Of a stretch of DNA of 64,000 nt, positions 46,954 through 58,263 are shown piece by piece. Below the pieces are notes generated by a model. It was not told the DNA's origin. It was given only the letters and a program-made list of their open reading frames with translations, and ran no database searches. Numbering within the stretch: position 1 is the first letter of the stretch; every line of letters begins with the position of its first letter. The DNA is from Ashinkailepas kermadecensis (taxonomy: Eukaryota; Arthropoda; Thecostraca; Neolepadidae), in contig JAOTOM010004782.1 in NCBI GenBank assembly GCA_034440615.1, positions 403,201 to 467,200 on the forward strand, written 5' to 3'. Position numbers and translations under genes: made by a program.

Positions 46954-48251
46954 CTCGGTCCGACTCCGGCGGGCGGCGGCCCGACAGCGGCGGCGGCTCG
47001 CCCATCGGCATCCGCCTCGACAGCCGCCCCGGCAGCCGCCTCGGCAGCCGCCTCGGCAGCCGCCTCGGCAGCCGCCTCGACAGCGAGCGGCGGGGCGGCG
47101 CCGACGAGCGCGGCGCGAGTCGCGCCTCGACCGCCGCCGCCGAGGAGGTCGAGTTCTCCGAGGACGTGGCCGGCGCCGAGCTGGACGCCGTCGAGGCGGC
47201 GTTCGCTCGGCTGCAGCGCTCCGACTCGACGTCGCTGCTGCGCAAGCACCTGACGCCGGACGTGCTGGAGCGGCTGAAGCGGCGCCGCACGCGCCACGGC
47301 GCCACCCTCCTCGACGTGATCCAGTCGGGCGTGGCCAACCCCGACTCGGGCGTGGGCGTGTACGCGCCCGACGGCGACGCGTACGCCGTGTTCGCGCCGC
47401 TGTTCGACCCCATCATCGAGGAGTACCACGACGGCTTCGGACCGGGCATGCGCCAGCCGGCCGTGGCGTTCGGCCACCCGAAGCAGCTGACCAAGGTGCT
47501 GGGCAACCTGTCTCGGCTGGGCAAGTACGTCCTCAGCACGCGGATTCGCACCGCGCGCAGCCTGACGCAGTTCCCGCTGAACCCGCTCATGACCGAGCGC
47601 GACTATACCGACCTGGAGACGGAGGTGGTCGGCGTGCTGAAGGAGCTCACCGGCGACCTCAAGGGCACCTACCACCCGCTGGACGGCATGAGCGCCAAGA
47701 CGCAGCGCCAGCTCATCGACGACCACTTCCTCTTCAAGGAGGGCGACCGCTTCCTGCAGGCGGCCAACGCGTCTCGCCACTGGCCCAAGGGTCGCGGCAT
47801 CTTCCACAACGCCGCCAAGACGTTCCTGGTCTGGGTCAACGAGGAGGACCACCTGCGCGTCATCAGCATGGAGCAGGGCGGCAACGTGACCAGCGTGTAC
47901 GCGCGCCTGGTCACGGCGCTGGTCAACCTCGGCAAGCGGCTGGCGCTGCGCCGCGACCGCCGGCTCGGCGCCGTCACGTTCTGCCCGACCAACCTGGGCA
48001 CGGCCATTCGCGCGTCCGTGCACGTGCGGCTGCCGCGGCTCGCCAGGGACCGCGCCCGGCTGGAGGCCGCCTGCGCCCGGCTCGGCCTGCAGGTGCGCGG
48101 CACGCGCGGCGAACACTCGGACGCGCCCGACGGCGTGTTCGACCTGAGCAACAAGCGGCGCCTGGGCCTCACCGAGATCGACGCCGTCACCGAGATGTAC
48201 AGCGGCGTCTGCGAGATCATCCAGATGGAGAAGGACGCCAGGAAGCGGTGA
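46954..48251 (+). CDS. Arginine kinase domain, terminal exon of ankyrin-module gene
   Basis: Arginine kinase transfers phosphate between ATP and arginine to buffer cellular ATP. This exon begins with two bases of a split codon and reads 431 residues to TGA at 48249-48251. Residues 1-70 are low complexity (SRPGSRLGSRLGS). The rest, about 360 residues, is a full-length kinase with both the small helical domain and the C-terminal catalytic domain, and no intron. Visible signatures: the guanidino-specificity loop DSGVGVYAPD (47343), the nucleotide-binding STRIRTARS, NEEDHLR with the catalytic Glu and an ADP-binding Arg (47838), CPTNLGT with the reactive Cys (47982), and RGTRGEH with the second catalytic Glu (48096). 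All key residues are present, so the enzyme should be active. It is fused in phase to four ankyrin modules, which is unusual because typical arginine kinases are stand-alone proteins of about 355 residues. Confidence 0.96.
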
Positions 48252-48476
48252 GCGCCAAGCGGCCGCCGAGAAGGCGCCACGAGGCCGTCGAGGAGACGTC
48301 GAGAACCCGTGAGCGCCGAAATACAGTTGAGAAGCGGCCAAACAACCGTTAATAACCGCCAAGAAGCAACCGAGGAGACTCCGAGAAGCCGTGAGCGATT
48401 CAGAGTGATCCGTCAGAAGCGGCGGAGAGACTACCAATCGGCTGCGAGGCCTCGTGATGAACTGCAATGGAACAGT
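48252..48476 (+). other. Probable 3' UTR of the kinase isoform
   Basis: The sequence after the stop repeats loose variants of GAGAAGC-GC-ACGAGG-GTC words. No AATAAA is present before the MITE at 48477. The poly(A) site may be supplied by or lie beyond the insertion. Confidence 0.4.
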
Positions 48477-48715
48477 TTAAAGGAAACTAACCACCTTGCC
48501 GAAATTCTGCAATCATACTAATTAGGGGTATTGGCACCTGAAAATGATGAATATGACATTGGTTTTGCGAAATATTATGCCCATACTTCAAAAAACGGGA
48601 TTTTGGAAAGTTTTTATCTTTTTATCATAGGCCTCTAAATGTTCGCCAAGAGAGGAATATAAATTATATAATATAATATATAATATATATATAATTATAT
48701 ATATTATATATATAT

Positions 48716-48751
<36 letters not shown>

Positions 48752-48982
48752 ATTATATAATATACATATAATATAAAATAACAAATTTCAGAACGCCAAA
48801 GGAATTTTCACAACGCCCAGCGAGTCTGTCCATGTCCCAAAACCGATGATAAAAGGCCTTATAACTTCGGCTGGAAGATGTTTTGGACCGAACGGAGTAT
48901 GAGGTAAGTGATTTCTCGACGTGGTCTTCAAAACTGCTATCTCAGTTAAAATCCCATTATAAAGGTGGTTAGTTTCCTTTAA
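48477..48982. mobile_element. TTAA-flanked MITE
   Basis: A perfect 17-bp terminal inverted repeat, AGGAAACTAACCACCTT, at 48481-48497 and its complement at 48962-48978, is bounded on both sides by TTAA (48477-48480 and 48979-48982). The internal 460 bp is AT-rich with a (TA)n tract and encodes no transposase. TTAA duplication is the hallmark of piggyBac-type insertion, so a non-autonomous piggyBac-like element is likely, although the TIR does not start with the usual CCY. It sits 225 bp after the arginine kinase stop. Confidence 0.88.
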
Positions 48983-51900
48983 GTGAACGGGGAACGAAGC
49001 GGCATTATGTCGGGAGACGGCATCAGCGACCCAAAGCGACGCACTGTGCATCTGACTCTTCGACGTGGCGAGAGAGCTGTGCGAACTGCGTGGCAAGAAC
49101 GGACGACGCAGCTTGCTTTGCAGATGCGTTTGCCGGACCGCTGTGTTTCGGAGTCGAAGAGCTCGATGTGCGAATGCTTCACAGCGGTGGTCAGCACGCA
49201 GCGCTGCTGTCGTTTGTACAGTGCTGTTCTTACTGTGGCAGGATTGCCATCAGCGACACCTTTGTGATAGCACCAGTGGATTTCAAGAATATTTGGATTT
49301 TATTTGGTGTTGTCGCCTCGCAGAAATGGTTTCGATGTGTGCACTTTGGTGGCCACGAAAAGTACTGGTATACTAGGCTATGTGGTATATATACAGCGTG
49401 TGTCCCCCAACTTTGGAAAATTATCGTGAAAACTATGCAGCGTTTCACTTTCGTGTTGTCAGTGCTGCTTGAAAGGTGTATCCTTGAACACACATAAAAC
49501 ATGTGACACAGGAATATCTAAGTTAACAGATGCACCGCTAGACTGTTGCCGCCACTCGGAAGAAAACAGGGGGTTTGAACTCGAAGCATCGATATTGTGG
49601 TTTCAAAACTGCGGTATGTATTTCCATCAGATTGTATTAACCTAGCTCATAGCCTGTAAGTGTTGAGTCGATGCACTGCTGTCGAATGCAGCGCTCTGTA
49701 TCTGTGGCACGGGACTCGAGCATTTCTGAACAGCATCAATATCGCTAGATTCACGGTGGCTGCATGGAACCTCAATACAGAAATGATCAATTCTGCTCGC
49801 CTCGAAGCGGACTTCTTCCCGCAAGCAGCACGCAGTGTAGTTGCTGAGCAGCGCGCTCAGCTCGCGCCTCTTCTGCCTCCAAGACATCGAACTGTGTGGC
49901 GTGCTCTTTCGGGCGCACAGGGCAGGCTACCAATGCGATTATCCAGGTTCGTCAGCAGGTTCGTCAGCTGCCCTTGTGTGTCTGGGTCGAGTGGTGAGGG
50001 ATGCAGTTCACAGACGTTGGAGTGGTTTGCTGTGCATTGCCTCCCCCCCCCCCACCGCTTACGCTTACATTGCTGTGCAATGCCCCCGGCATATGTCATT
50101 CTGTTACCGGCGGGTGCAGTTCTGGGCGCAGGTGTGAGGGTGATTCACCTTGTAAAACTAGGCACGGTCTTTGTGCTCAGTCGAGGTGTTCGTTCGCACG
50201 ACGGTTTTCCGTAACGGATGATGCGCTCTCGAATGGCCTGAGATTATATGCATAGCATGCATGTATGTTTCTTAGCCGCCTGCGAACTTCTCGTGAATTA
50301 TCTGCGAATTCGCCTGCGACGTCGCTCTCGGTATGGAACATGTCTAAAGCAGTCCACACGTGCACCAGCGGTCTCTGCTGAGCCAACTATCAATAACGGC
50401 AAACATTACGCAGTGAAAGCATGTCGAATCAGCGCAATAAAGAAGTCCGGCCCAAATCAATTCGGAAGCTCAACATAGATCGAAACCGCAACTATTCTCG
50501 CAATTTAGGACTGTTCATCTTCGTTACTACTGCCCGAACCCAATGCTGAGCGTATCTCCCGAATACTATTGCATGCGTCAGCAGATGCACTATGCACGCC
50601 GATGTGAAGCATGCATCGTGGAATGTTGCTGCGCATAGCGATGGCCAGCTGACTGGCACCAGGCGTGAGCAGAGAAGTTCAGCCGCATTTTACCCAGAAG
50701 TGTGCACATATGTAAGACCGCATGTGCACTAGCGTTCTCTGTGAAGCCAACGATCAATAACGGCAAACATTGTGCAGTGGAAGCATGCTGAAGTTTTTGG
50801 AGAATTGAAATCGGATGACTGACAGACTGGCTGTGAACTGAATATTTTGTTCTTCTCGAAATGAGATCGCCACATTTATCACTTTCAGTAACAACTTGAA
50901 GAAAACAAATGTTAATATAGTTGAAAATATTCCCAACGATGCAAACCCCACAGTGCGGAAAACAGTTTCGGCAACAGCAAGGAAGCGTCCAGGAAGGGTC
51001 ATTACTTGTCGCTGACGTACATATGCAGAGGCACGGGAGCTGTTTCAAGGTTTGGAGGAGGAAGGAGACATTTTGAATTCGGTTCTTTCCAATGCAACAC
51101 CCATAGGGTTAATGTTCAGCTCGTCCAAAGCTCGGGGTGGGAGAGGGCGGTGAAACCCTGTGCCCCCCCCTCCCCACGGTCCTGCGCCAGTGTATGTGTG
51201 CAACACTATAGTTGATGTAATTACCTCACTACGATATCCTAGTGAGGGAATAACATGATATGCATAACCTACAGATATGCATTTTGTCAATGTTTAATTA
51301 TACTCTGTAAATATACAGTGCTGGGAATCAACATGTAGTTTGCGGTGAAGATTTTCAAATGCATATCGACAAGGCTGAATTAGACTTTATATGTTCATAC
51401 AGTAAGTATAACGCACAAATTGGAAGCAAATGTTTGTGAAATTTGAAGCAGCCAGGCATCCATTTCATGACCTAATCTACACTAGTATACAAATATAATC
51501 CTTGCTTTCTGAACAATTACTGAATCAGCATTCGGAAGCAGGCTTGTTAATTTCAGGATCAAAGTTACATTTATGTTTGTGTTGATTTACTTTGCAAGTG
51601 AGCCTAAGTTGTAATTTATTTTCATTTCTCTGATTTTGTATGTTTTAGCGTAAGTGAAAGAACCCGTTTTCTTCACTCTTTACCGGACGTTAAACAACAG
51701 TGAACACCGATCGCAAGGAGTACTCACATTTTAATAGAAAATAGGATACCTACTCTTTCAGGAACTGCATACATAGGCACATCAAAACTGTTAACATGTC
51801 GATGATGACAACAAAAATGCATGTGCAACGACTAGCAAGTTCACCTTGAGTAGTGCATGTAAGCATACTGGTGTTGCATGTGACATACCCTGTTCGTAAG

Positions 51901-52117
51901 ATATCGCACATAAGCATGGTAAGCGCTTGTGGTTGAAATGTCGGTGGTTGCTTGCGCTCACTAGGCCCGGCTTAAGCGGCCCTTACACGATACGGTTTGT
52001 CGCCTGTAGCTCGTCTGTTTTCCATTTATACTTCATTTGTTGTACTACTAGCCATGCGACTTTCTAGTCGCAATGCGGGCAGATATAGATAGTACACATG
52101 CTTGTTGTGCAGTGCAC
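48983..52117. other. Long stretch without recognised genes
   Basis: Short open frames (for example 48983-49267 and 49660-50214) have moderate GC but no domain. A diverged direct repeat pair lies at 50340-50440 and 50715-50800 (GTGCAC-AGCG-TCTCTG, AACTATCAATAACGGCAAAC). An exon upstream of 54183 should lie here if the DPY-30 exons are a separate gene, but I could not find one. Confidence 0.45.
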
Positions 52118-52180
52118 TTGCGGTACAGTATACTTGTGGTACAGAATACTTGTGGTACAGTACCCTTGTGGTACAGTGCT
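52118..52180. repeat. Short tandem repeat CTTGTGGTACAGTA, 4 copies
   Basis: Four near copies of ACTTGTGGTACAGTA with 16-18 bp spacing. Confidence 0.8.
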
Positions 52181-52490
52181 ATCAAAATTACAAGCGTTGC
52201 TATCATATGCGGCTAGATAAATATCGGACATCACTTCTTCATGGACCGTAATACCCGCAGGAGAGTTATTTTTACGCTTTCTATTAATTTGTTTTTCCTA
52301 GTTGCGTATCACCAAGCGAGTCGTTGCATATACCACATTGGCGGGAACCACCTTTTACGAATCATTCTGGACGTTCGGCCCGATTGCACTTGAATGTTTT
52401 TCAGTGATGCTTTTGAAGAAGTTAGTGCGGATTGCTTTGCGGTGCCCACTGTACTTATGATGTGATCGCTTATTCCGACATCAACATGAG

Positions 52491-52492
<2 letters not shown>

Positions 52493-52555
<63 letters not shown>
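52493..52555. repeat. (TA)n microsatellite
   Basis: About 60 bp of TA. Flanking sequence is unremarkable. Confidence 0.95.
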
Positions 52556-52560
<5 letters not shown>

Positions 52561-52814
52561 ATATATGTGTGTGTAATTTGTCCACTAGATCGATATATTA
52601 CTACTAGCCCTCGCATTGGTGTAGAATTCAACATGTCAGGTATATCAACTGAGGCACAAATAATTCGACTGCGACACCAATAATTATCCGCTTAATGTTA
52701 TGTCTTCATACGCAACATGACAAGAATAGGCCACACCAAAATTTTATTAATATCTACACCAATGCTGCCTCGGTGAAAAACATTACGAGTTTCTTCATTA
52801 TGCAAGTTTGACAT

Positions 52815-53965
52815 TCTAAATCATGCAAGTTAGCATCCTAAAATGGATAGAGTTGTGGCTTTCAGATAGACAGCAGAGAGTGTTGCTAAATAGTACAAAG
52901 TCATCATTGCAAAATGTTCTTAGTGGAGTCCCCCAGGGGTCAGTACTGGGGTCACTATTGTTCATTATATTTGTAAATAACATTGAAAGTGGCCTAAGCA
53001 GTAAGGTTTTGAAATTTGCGGATGATTTGAAGGTCTTTAGGGCAACAACAGGACACAATGGGCAAGTCTCGCTGCAGAATGACTTAGACGAACTTGTGAA
53101 GTGGTCCGAAAAATGCATATGAAATTTAATTTTGATAAGTGCAAAACCATGCATGTAGGCAGGCAGCATATGAAGGCTCCATACCTGATGGATGGCCAAG
53201 TACTACCTGTGACTCAGCAGAAGAAGGACTTAGGTGTTATTTTGAACACTAAATTGGGGGCATTAGAACAGACCAAAGAAGCCAGTAAGAAGGCACTAAG
53301 AATGCTTGGGGCAATAAATAGGAATGTATCATACAAAAGTGAGGAAGTTATCAGGAAGCTTTACTGTGCATATGTCAGGCCACATTTGGAATACTGTGTC
53401 CAAGCTTGGTCCCCTAGTTATGAAAAAGATTGTTGGCTTTTAGGGAGAGTACAAAAGAGGGCAACAAAAATGGTTAATGGTATAAGCAACCTGGCATATG
53501 AGGAAAGGTTGAAGAAATTGAATATGTTTTCACTTAGATATAGAAGGCTGAGAGGAGATCTCATCGAGGTCTTTAAATTTGTTCATGGTCAGGGAACAGG
53601 GATATCTCAGGGAAATGTTTGAATTTAACAGAAATGATGCAATTAGAGGTCATCAATTCAAAATTAAAGTTAATCACAGCAGGGCAAGGTTAAGACAGTC
53701 TATCTTCACCAACAGGGTAGTAGAACACTGGAACCAGCTACCAGAAACCATTGTCAGTAGCAGCACACTGAACATCTTTAAAAACAGCATAGATAATCAT
53801 TATGAAAATAGAGGGGGATTCCAGGTAGTACCTTTTCGGAATTCCAGGGAGGGTTGATCGACGGATTTGGTGGGCAACTGGCTCAGTGTCCAGAGAGCAA
53901 CCAAGAAGGGCCCTTGTGGCTCATAGTTGCACTGATCTTTTATGTCTTTATGTCTTTATGACATA
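52815..53965 (+). mobile_element. CR1-like LINE, 5'-truncated, two frameshifts
   Basis: The 3' half of a non-LTR reverse transcriptase. WLSDRQQRVLLN, SGVPQGSVLGSLLFIIFVN and the catalytic FADDLK box are in the first frame (52823-53122). KFNFDKCKTMHVGR and KDLGVILNTKLG, then YVRPHLEYCVQAWSPSYEKD are in the second (53101-53622). The C-terminal FTNRVVEHWNQLPE is in the third, ending in TGA at about 53857. The element ends with the short tail (TTTATGTC)n at 53939-53961, typical of CR1-group LINEs that end in a microsatellite rather than poly(A). Two frameshifts (near 53110 and 53600) make it defective, yet the sequence is well preserved, so insertion was fairly recent. Confidence 0.95.
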
Positions 53966-54182
53966 CTATTCAGGATAAATCGGTGTACTTCCATCACTGG
54001 TCACAGGGCCCACAAGAATTCACGCAAGACAAGAGAGCAGAAGCCCAGACCAGTAAAACAGCCCAGAGCAGAATCCCAGACTCGTATAACAACCCATCTG
54101 CTTCAGTCGTCTTAGCTCACCACCTGATTCCATGCGTTGTGTGTTAAAATATCCGTGAGTTGGAGTGCGCGTCGTCCCACAG
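53966..54182. other. Nothing recognised
   Basis: Contains CAGAGCAGAATCCCAGAC-like repeated words and the acceptor region of exon 54183. Confidence 0.4.
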
Positions 54183-54290
54183 ATAACACCGCGGGGTCAA
54201 AACCCAACAAGAAGACAGCCGACAGCAAGAGGACTCACGGAAAGCGCCGCCAAGAACCGACGACGGAGGAGGGCAAGTACCTGATGGCAG
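54183..54290 (+). CDS. Basic linker exon leading into DPY-30 motif
   Basis: An exon between CGTCGTCCCACAG and GTGAGT at 54291 with a split codon at each end (phase 1 in, phase 1 out). It encodes a Lys/Arg/Thr-rich stretch (NTAGSKPNKKTADSKRTHGK) and ends EEGKYLMA. The YL shortly before the domain is typical for the start of DPY-30 motifs in DYDC-type proteins. The incoming phase matches the outgoing phase of exon 45953, so a splice from the ankyrin gene that skips the kinase exon is possible. Confidence 0.72.
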
Positions 54291-54571
54291 GTGAGTTGTG
54301 TAGAGCACCACTCAGCTAGTCGTACTAAGCAAACATCTCGCGCTTCCCACAGCACGGTCAACCCACGTCATACGGAGAGAAATTACTACCGTCATGATTG
54401 GGTTTTGATACGGTGCTGTTAGTTAACAGTGCTGTGGTTGAGTGTAGCGATTAATGTCGTCAATAATACCATCCTTATTATGCACTCTTTTTTCCCGCAA
54501 GGTAGATGCCAATGAACGACTGAGTTATCGCGTCCGCATTAGCGCATCTTTCTGACGTCATTTGTTGACAG

Positions 54572-54744
54572 AGGTGGGCGAGCCACTGACGGAGGCGCTG
54601 AGAGCAATCTCCAAACGGAAGTCACGCGATCCGATTGGCTATATTGCGGCGCTGCTGTACCAGCGAGCAGCGGATCGGGATTGGGGCAGGACTCCGACAC
54701 CTGCTGCCAGCATACCCGCCAACCAGGAAGGCCTCTTCCATCGG
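54572..54744 (+). CDS. DPY-30-like motif exon
   Basis: The exon starts with two bases of a split codon after TTTGTTGACAG and ends in phase 0 at GTTAGT 54745. It encodes EVGEPLTEALRAISKRKSRD, then PIGYIAALLYQRAADRDW. The pattern YL-x(3)-VG-x-x-L-x-x-AL-x(6-8)-R-x-x-DPI-x-Y-I/L-A-x-x-L-Y is the DPY-30 (RIIa-like) dimerisation/docking motif found in DPY30, DYDC1/2 and AK7, many of which act in cilia or chromatin complexes. A short Pro/Thr linker follows, then EGLFHR, which joins to the ankyrin repeat of exon 56411. Confidence 0.8.
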
Positions 54745-55408
54745 GTTAGTGTGCCGTGATGTCTGCTGATGGCGACGGGGCCGTCCTGAACTCAATGGAG
54801 ACTCAGCTTGTAGCTTGAAAATGATGACAGTAGATAAGCAGTTTTGTATGCCATCTCACTAGCAGCATGGTATGTACAATAATCTCAACTTAGCTGACGC
54901 AATTCAAGTAAATGGTAGCTCGTGCGCTGGCCATCTGCCTGAGCTAGATACTGTCAAGCACATATTCGCGACTCAGTGCTACATTTGAAGACTGGAAGTT
55001 AGCTTAATTTACCAATACTTTTCAGGCGATTTTATTCCATAGAACGCTAGCAAAGGATCAATACGGTACTGCTGAACGAAATATTGCATCCCTCATCTGA
55101 GGATTGCACAGTTGAAGCTAAACCAATCCCGTCTCGGGGAGGGGGTGGTCTGGTTACGCCCCCTAAAGTTCTTTCTTCGCGAGAGCGGTAAAGCGGCGGC
55201 GCTAAGCACCGCACAATTTTCGGTTCCTTTTCATTTATTTGTTTGCATCTCAGCGCAACTTTCAACCTCAGATCATGCAAGGTCATTGACCTAGGTCAGG
55301 TCAAAGGGGCCACCTCCAAAAATGCTTGAAGATCGATAACTCACACACATGAAGTGATATTGAAATGAAGCTTGCTATGTGAGTATAATTTAGCAGTGTC
55401 TTGAAAAC
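54745..55408. other. Intron, nothing recognised
   Basis: Unique sequence. Confidence 0.5.
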
Positions 55409-56088
55409 GTGTATATGGGATGTTTGTTTGAGATCAGGTCAGCGATCTGAGGTCACGGCCAATTTTGGCACATTTTGAGCCAATTTTCCCATTTGTGTAA
55501 TAAGCATGCTCTTCAAACATAATTTTTACCTTGGTATGCATGCAGAAGCATCGGGAGAAATTCCTCATTCACTTTGTTTGACCTCCATCAAGTCACTAGA
55601 GTTCCGGTATTTAACGCGCAATATGGGTTAAGCCTATTTAGACACTGTTTTTTTTAATGATTTAACTGAAGTCGTGATGGCCTAAATAGCGTCAGAGCTG
55701 CATTGCATGACCTAAATTATCATAATATGCCGGCATGGAATGTTATGTTACGTGTATATGGGATGTTTGTTTGAGATCAGGTCAGCGATCTGAGGTCACG
55801 GCCAATTTTGGCACATTTTGAGCCAATTTTCCCATTTGTGTAATAAGCATGCTCTTCAAACATAATTTTTTACCTTGGTATGCATGCAGAAGCATCGGGA
55901 GAAATTCCTCATTCACTTTGTTTGACCTCCATCAAGTCACTAGAGTTCCGGTATTTAACGCGCAATATGGGTTAAGCCTATTTAGACACTGTTTTTTTTA
56001 AATGATTTAATTGAAGTCGTGATGGCCTAAATAGCGTCAGAGCTGCATTGCATGACCTAAATTATCATAATATGCCGGCATGGAATGT
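55409..56088. repeat. Tandem duplication of about 340 bp, 2 copies
   Basis: The copies start at ACGTGTATATGGGATGTTTG (55409 and 55750) and end at GCCGGCATGGAATGTT. They differ by only a few bases and one or two indels in T runs, so the duplication is young. It is intronic and contains no coding sequence. Confidence 0.95.
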
Positions 56089-56410
56089 TTTTGAAACATG
56101 GATGTTCTTTCAAACATCGATATTTTGAGTTATAAACTTGTCCCAAAATAAAACAAGTCCGCGTTCGGACCCTGTTCGTCGAGGGCCGTCCGATGGTGCC
56201 GTGTTCGTTTTCGTGCAACGCTTAGTTTGGAAGTTAGACCGGGGTATTTAAGCCCCCCCCCTCCCCATAGATGTGAGTATCTGACTGGAGAGACGACGCA
56301 GGCAAAGCAACCTTCAACAGTGAAGAATGATGGGACACACATCCCGTTGGATCCTTTCCTCCACGTACCGGTGATGAGACCTACCCCGTTGACCTGTCGA
56401 CCTCCCGCAG
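56089..56410. other. Intron, nothing recognised
   Basis: Unique sequence before exon 56411. Confidence 0.5.
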
Positions 56411-56615
56411 GATGGGCAGGGCAGGTCAATTCTGCACTACGCCGCCGGGCGCCCGCACGCTGACCACGCCTTCCGCCAACTGCTCAACCAATCAGGGCTG
56501 AGCTTGGCCGACCGAGACGGCGAGTTTCGAACGCCACGAGACGAGGCGGCCAATGCTGGTCAGCATGCCAACGTAGCCGACATCGACACCTGGGTCACTG
56601 ACCTGGCCGCCAACG
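56411..56615 (+). CDS. Ankyrin exon 2 with divergent cap
   Basis: An exon of 68 codons plus one base (phase 0 in, 1 out) after GACCTCCCGCAG and before GTGGGT at 56616. DGQGRSILHYAAGRPHAD and AFRQLLNQSGLSLADRD form an ankyrin repeat (LHYAA intact). GEFRTPRDEAANAGQHAN replaces the YY cap with a divergent helical end. As in 26351, ankyrin repeat and cap share one exon. The phase fits exon 57700. Confidence 0.85.
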
Positions 56616-57699
56616 GTGGGTCTCGCCGTGTGGACCGGCCAAGCGCGTCGAACGCGCACCAATGTCACAATGCCCTAATCACGATGCTTGCATTTTTGCG
56701 GTGTTTTCTCAGCAACGTTCTCGGGTCAACTGATCAGCAAGGCCGGCCTTCGAATCCAAGGCAATATGGATATTAAGTACAGTTGTCCCGCAAGAGCTGA
56801 TTGAAGTAAATCCAAATTTCGTGGGCCTCGCGGGCTCCCTCAACATGAGACGAAATGCATGCATGCGAGATTTACAGAGCCACAGAGCATGTAGTGGGTA
56901 GAAAAATAATTTTGTCTAGCGTTTGATTTTTTACACGAAAAAGCCATGGCTTTTTAAACTTTCACACGTTTAAAATTGCATGTTTCTTTTTGAAATGCTG
57001 TTGCCTAGGAACCACGAACAACACTTGGGTGACATCGCAATTGTTGAGTGGTGATGATTCGCTCGCTGCACCGGTTACATCACTGATCATTTTGAAAAGA
57101 AGCTTCAGTTAGTTGCAAGCGCCAGCATGCACGTTCAGCTACATGTAAGACCGCGTGCCAACACGGAAAGATAAACAACCATGGCATTAGGATGGTCTGA
57201 GGGCTCAACAATCACTCACTCAGAAGCTGACGGTGCCCGACTGTGCCAGGTCTGAATTTGAACATGAAATGCGGAAATTTCCGTGAAAGCTACCTTTCTG
57301 GTATTTTAATGTTCAAACAGTTTTATTTTTTTTAATGACTTTGACTCTCTGACTCAGCTTTTTTGTATTCGTCCCATGTTGAGAGCCATGGTTTCCGAGT
57401 TTTTGGCTCACTTGGATCAGCTGTTGTTCATACCTCACGAACGAGCAGTGACCGTGGCTTCGCTGATCCACACTCTCGACCCATGCTGAAGTGCTTGGAT
57501 GACGGCGCCCCTTTCAACACTATCGAACATGTTGTCTTAACCAGCCACGTTTTTAGACGGTATTCCACGGTAAGAAATTGCCAAATACGGTCACACGACG
57601 TATCTGACAGGACTCTGACTGTGTTAAACAGCTGTACATAGGTGCGCGCGATGTTCGTTAGACTCACCTCTATTCAACCAGCACTGGTCCCACCGACAG
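56616..57699. other. Intron, nothing recognised
   Basis: Unique AT-rich sequence. Confidence 0.5.
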
Positions 57700-57851
57700 G
57701 CGACACTGCCCGACTGGAACTGCTGCTGCTGGCCGGCTACGACCGCATACTGGACACAGAGAACAGCCGGCACCAGAACATCATCCATGTGGCCGAGCAG
57801 CACGCCGACCAGAAAACCGTCCTCTTCCTGCGCAGCATCTTCGGCTTCGAG
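57700..57851 (+). CDS. Divergent GHG-type exon, last module
   Basis: The exon starts with two bases of a split Gly codon after GTCCCACCGACAG. The proposed end is phase 0 at GTCGGC 57852, a non-ideal donor; GTGCCA near 57876 is an alternative. DTARLELLLLAGYDRILDTE replaces G-H-G by G-Y-D but keeps the helix pattern. HQNIIHVAEQHADQKTVLFL then follows and resembles an ankyrin-like helix pair. The most diverged of the five GHG exons. Confidence 0.68.
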
Positions 57852-57884
57852 GTCGGCTCAGCCGGCCATTACGAAGTGCCAGTG

Positions 57885-58080
57885 TTCATCTTTTTCATTT
57901 ATCTTCCTTTCCCCTCGCTGCCTCCTCTTGTCTTCCATCATCGTCTCTTTCTTCTCGTCTCAGCTTCTCTCCTTTTCTTATTTCCAAGCTTCTCTTCTTT
58001 TCTTGTTCTTTTCTTCCTTTCCCTTTCATGTTTTATATTTTCTTCTTTTTTTGCTCTGGTCTTCTCTTCATCGTCTTGCA
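57885..58080 (+). other. Long pyrimidine-rich tract
   Basis: About 190 bp is almost all T and C on the plus strand (TTCTTTTCTTGTTCTTTTCT and similar) shortly upstream of the acceptor array of exon 58607. It could serve as a binding region for polypyrimidine-tract proteins or form triplex DNA; there is no direct evidence for either. Confidence 0.6.
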
Positions 58081-58263
58081 GTCAATGTCTTCTTTGTCAT
58101 CCTGGCGACGTGCAGAGGCGCATTCCGATATACAGACAACACATTACGCATACTCGGCAGCATGGTACGGACTGCCCGTACCTTGCGTCACCATATAGAA
58201 GCGCCGGCCGTAGCTACCTGTTCTTTCCATGTCCCACGGGGGAGCGTGGCTGGCAGTTCTTTC

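Noticed and set aside
46950..48467. 505-residue open frame on the minus strand
   Set aside because: It is the antisense shadow of the GC-rich arginine kinase exon. The plus strand has unmistakable kinase motifs.
49660..50214. 184-residue plus-strand frame
   Set aside because: Mixed composition, overlapping frames on both strands, no domain and no convincing splice context. Not supported as a gene.
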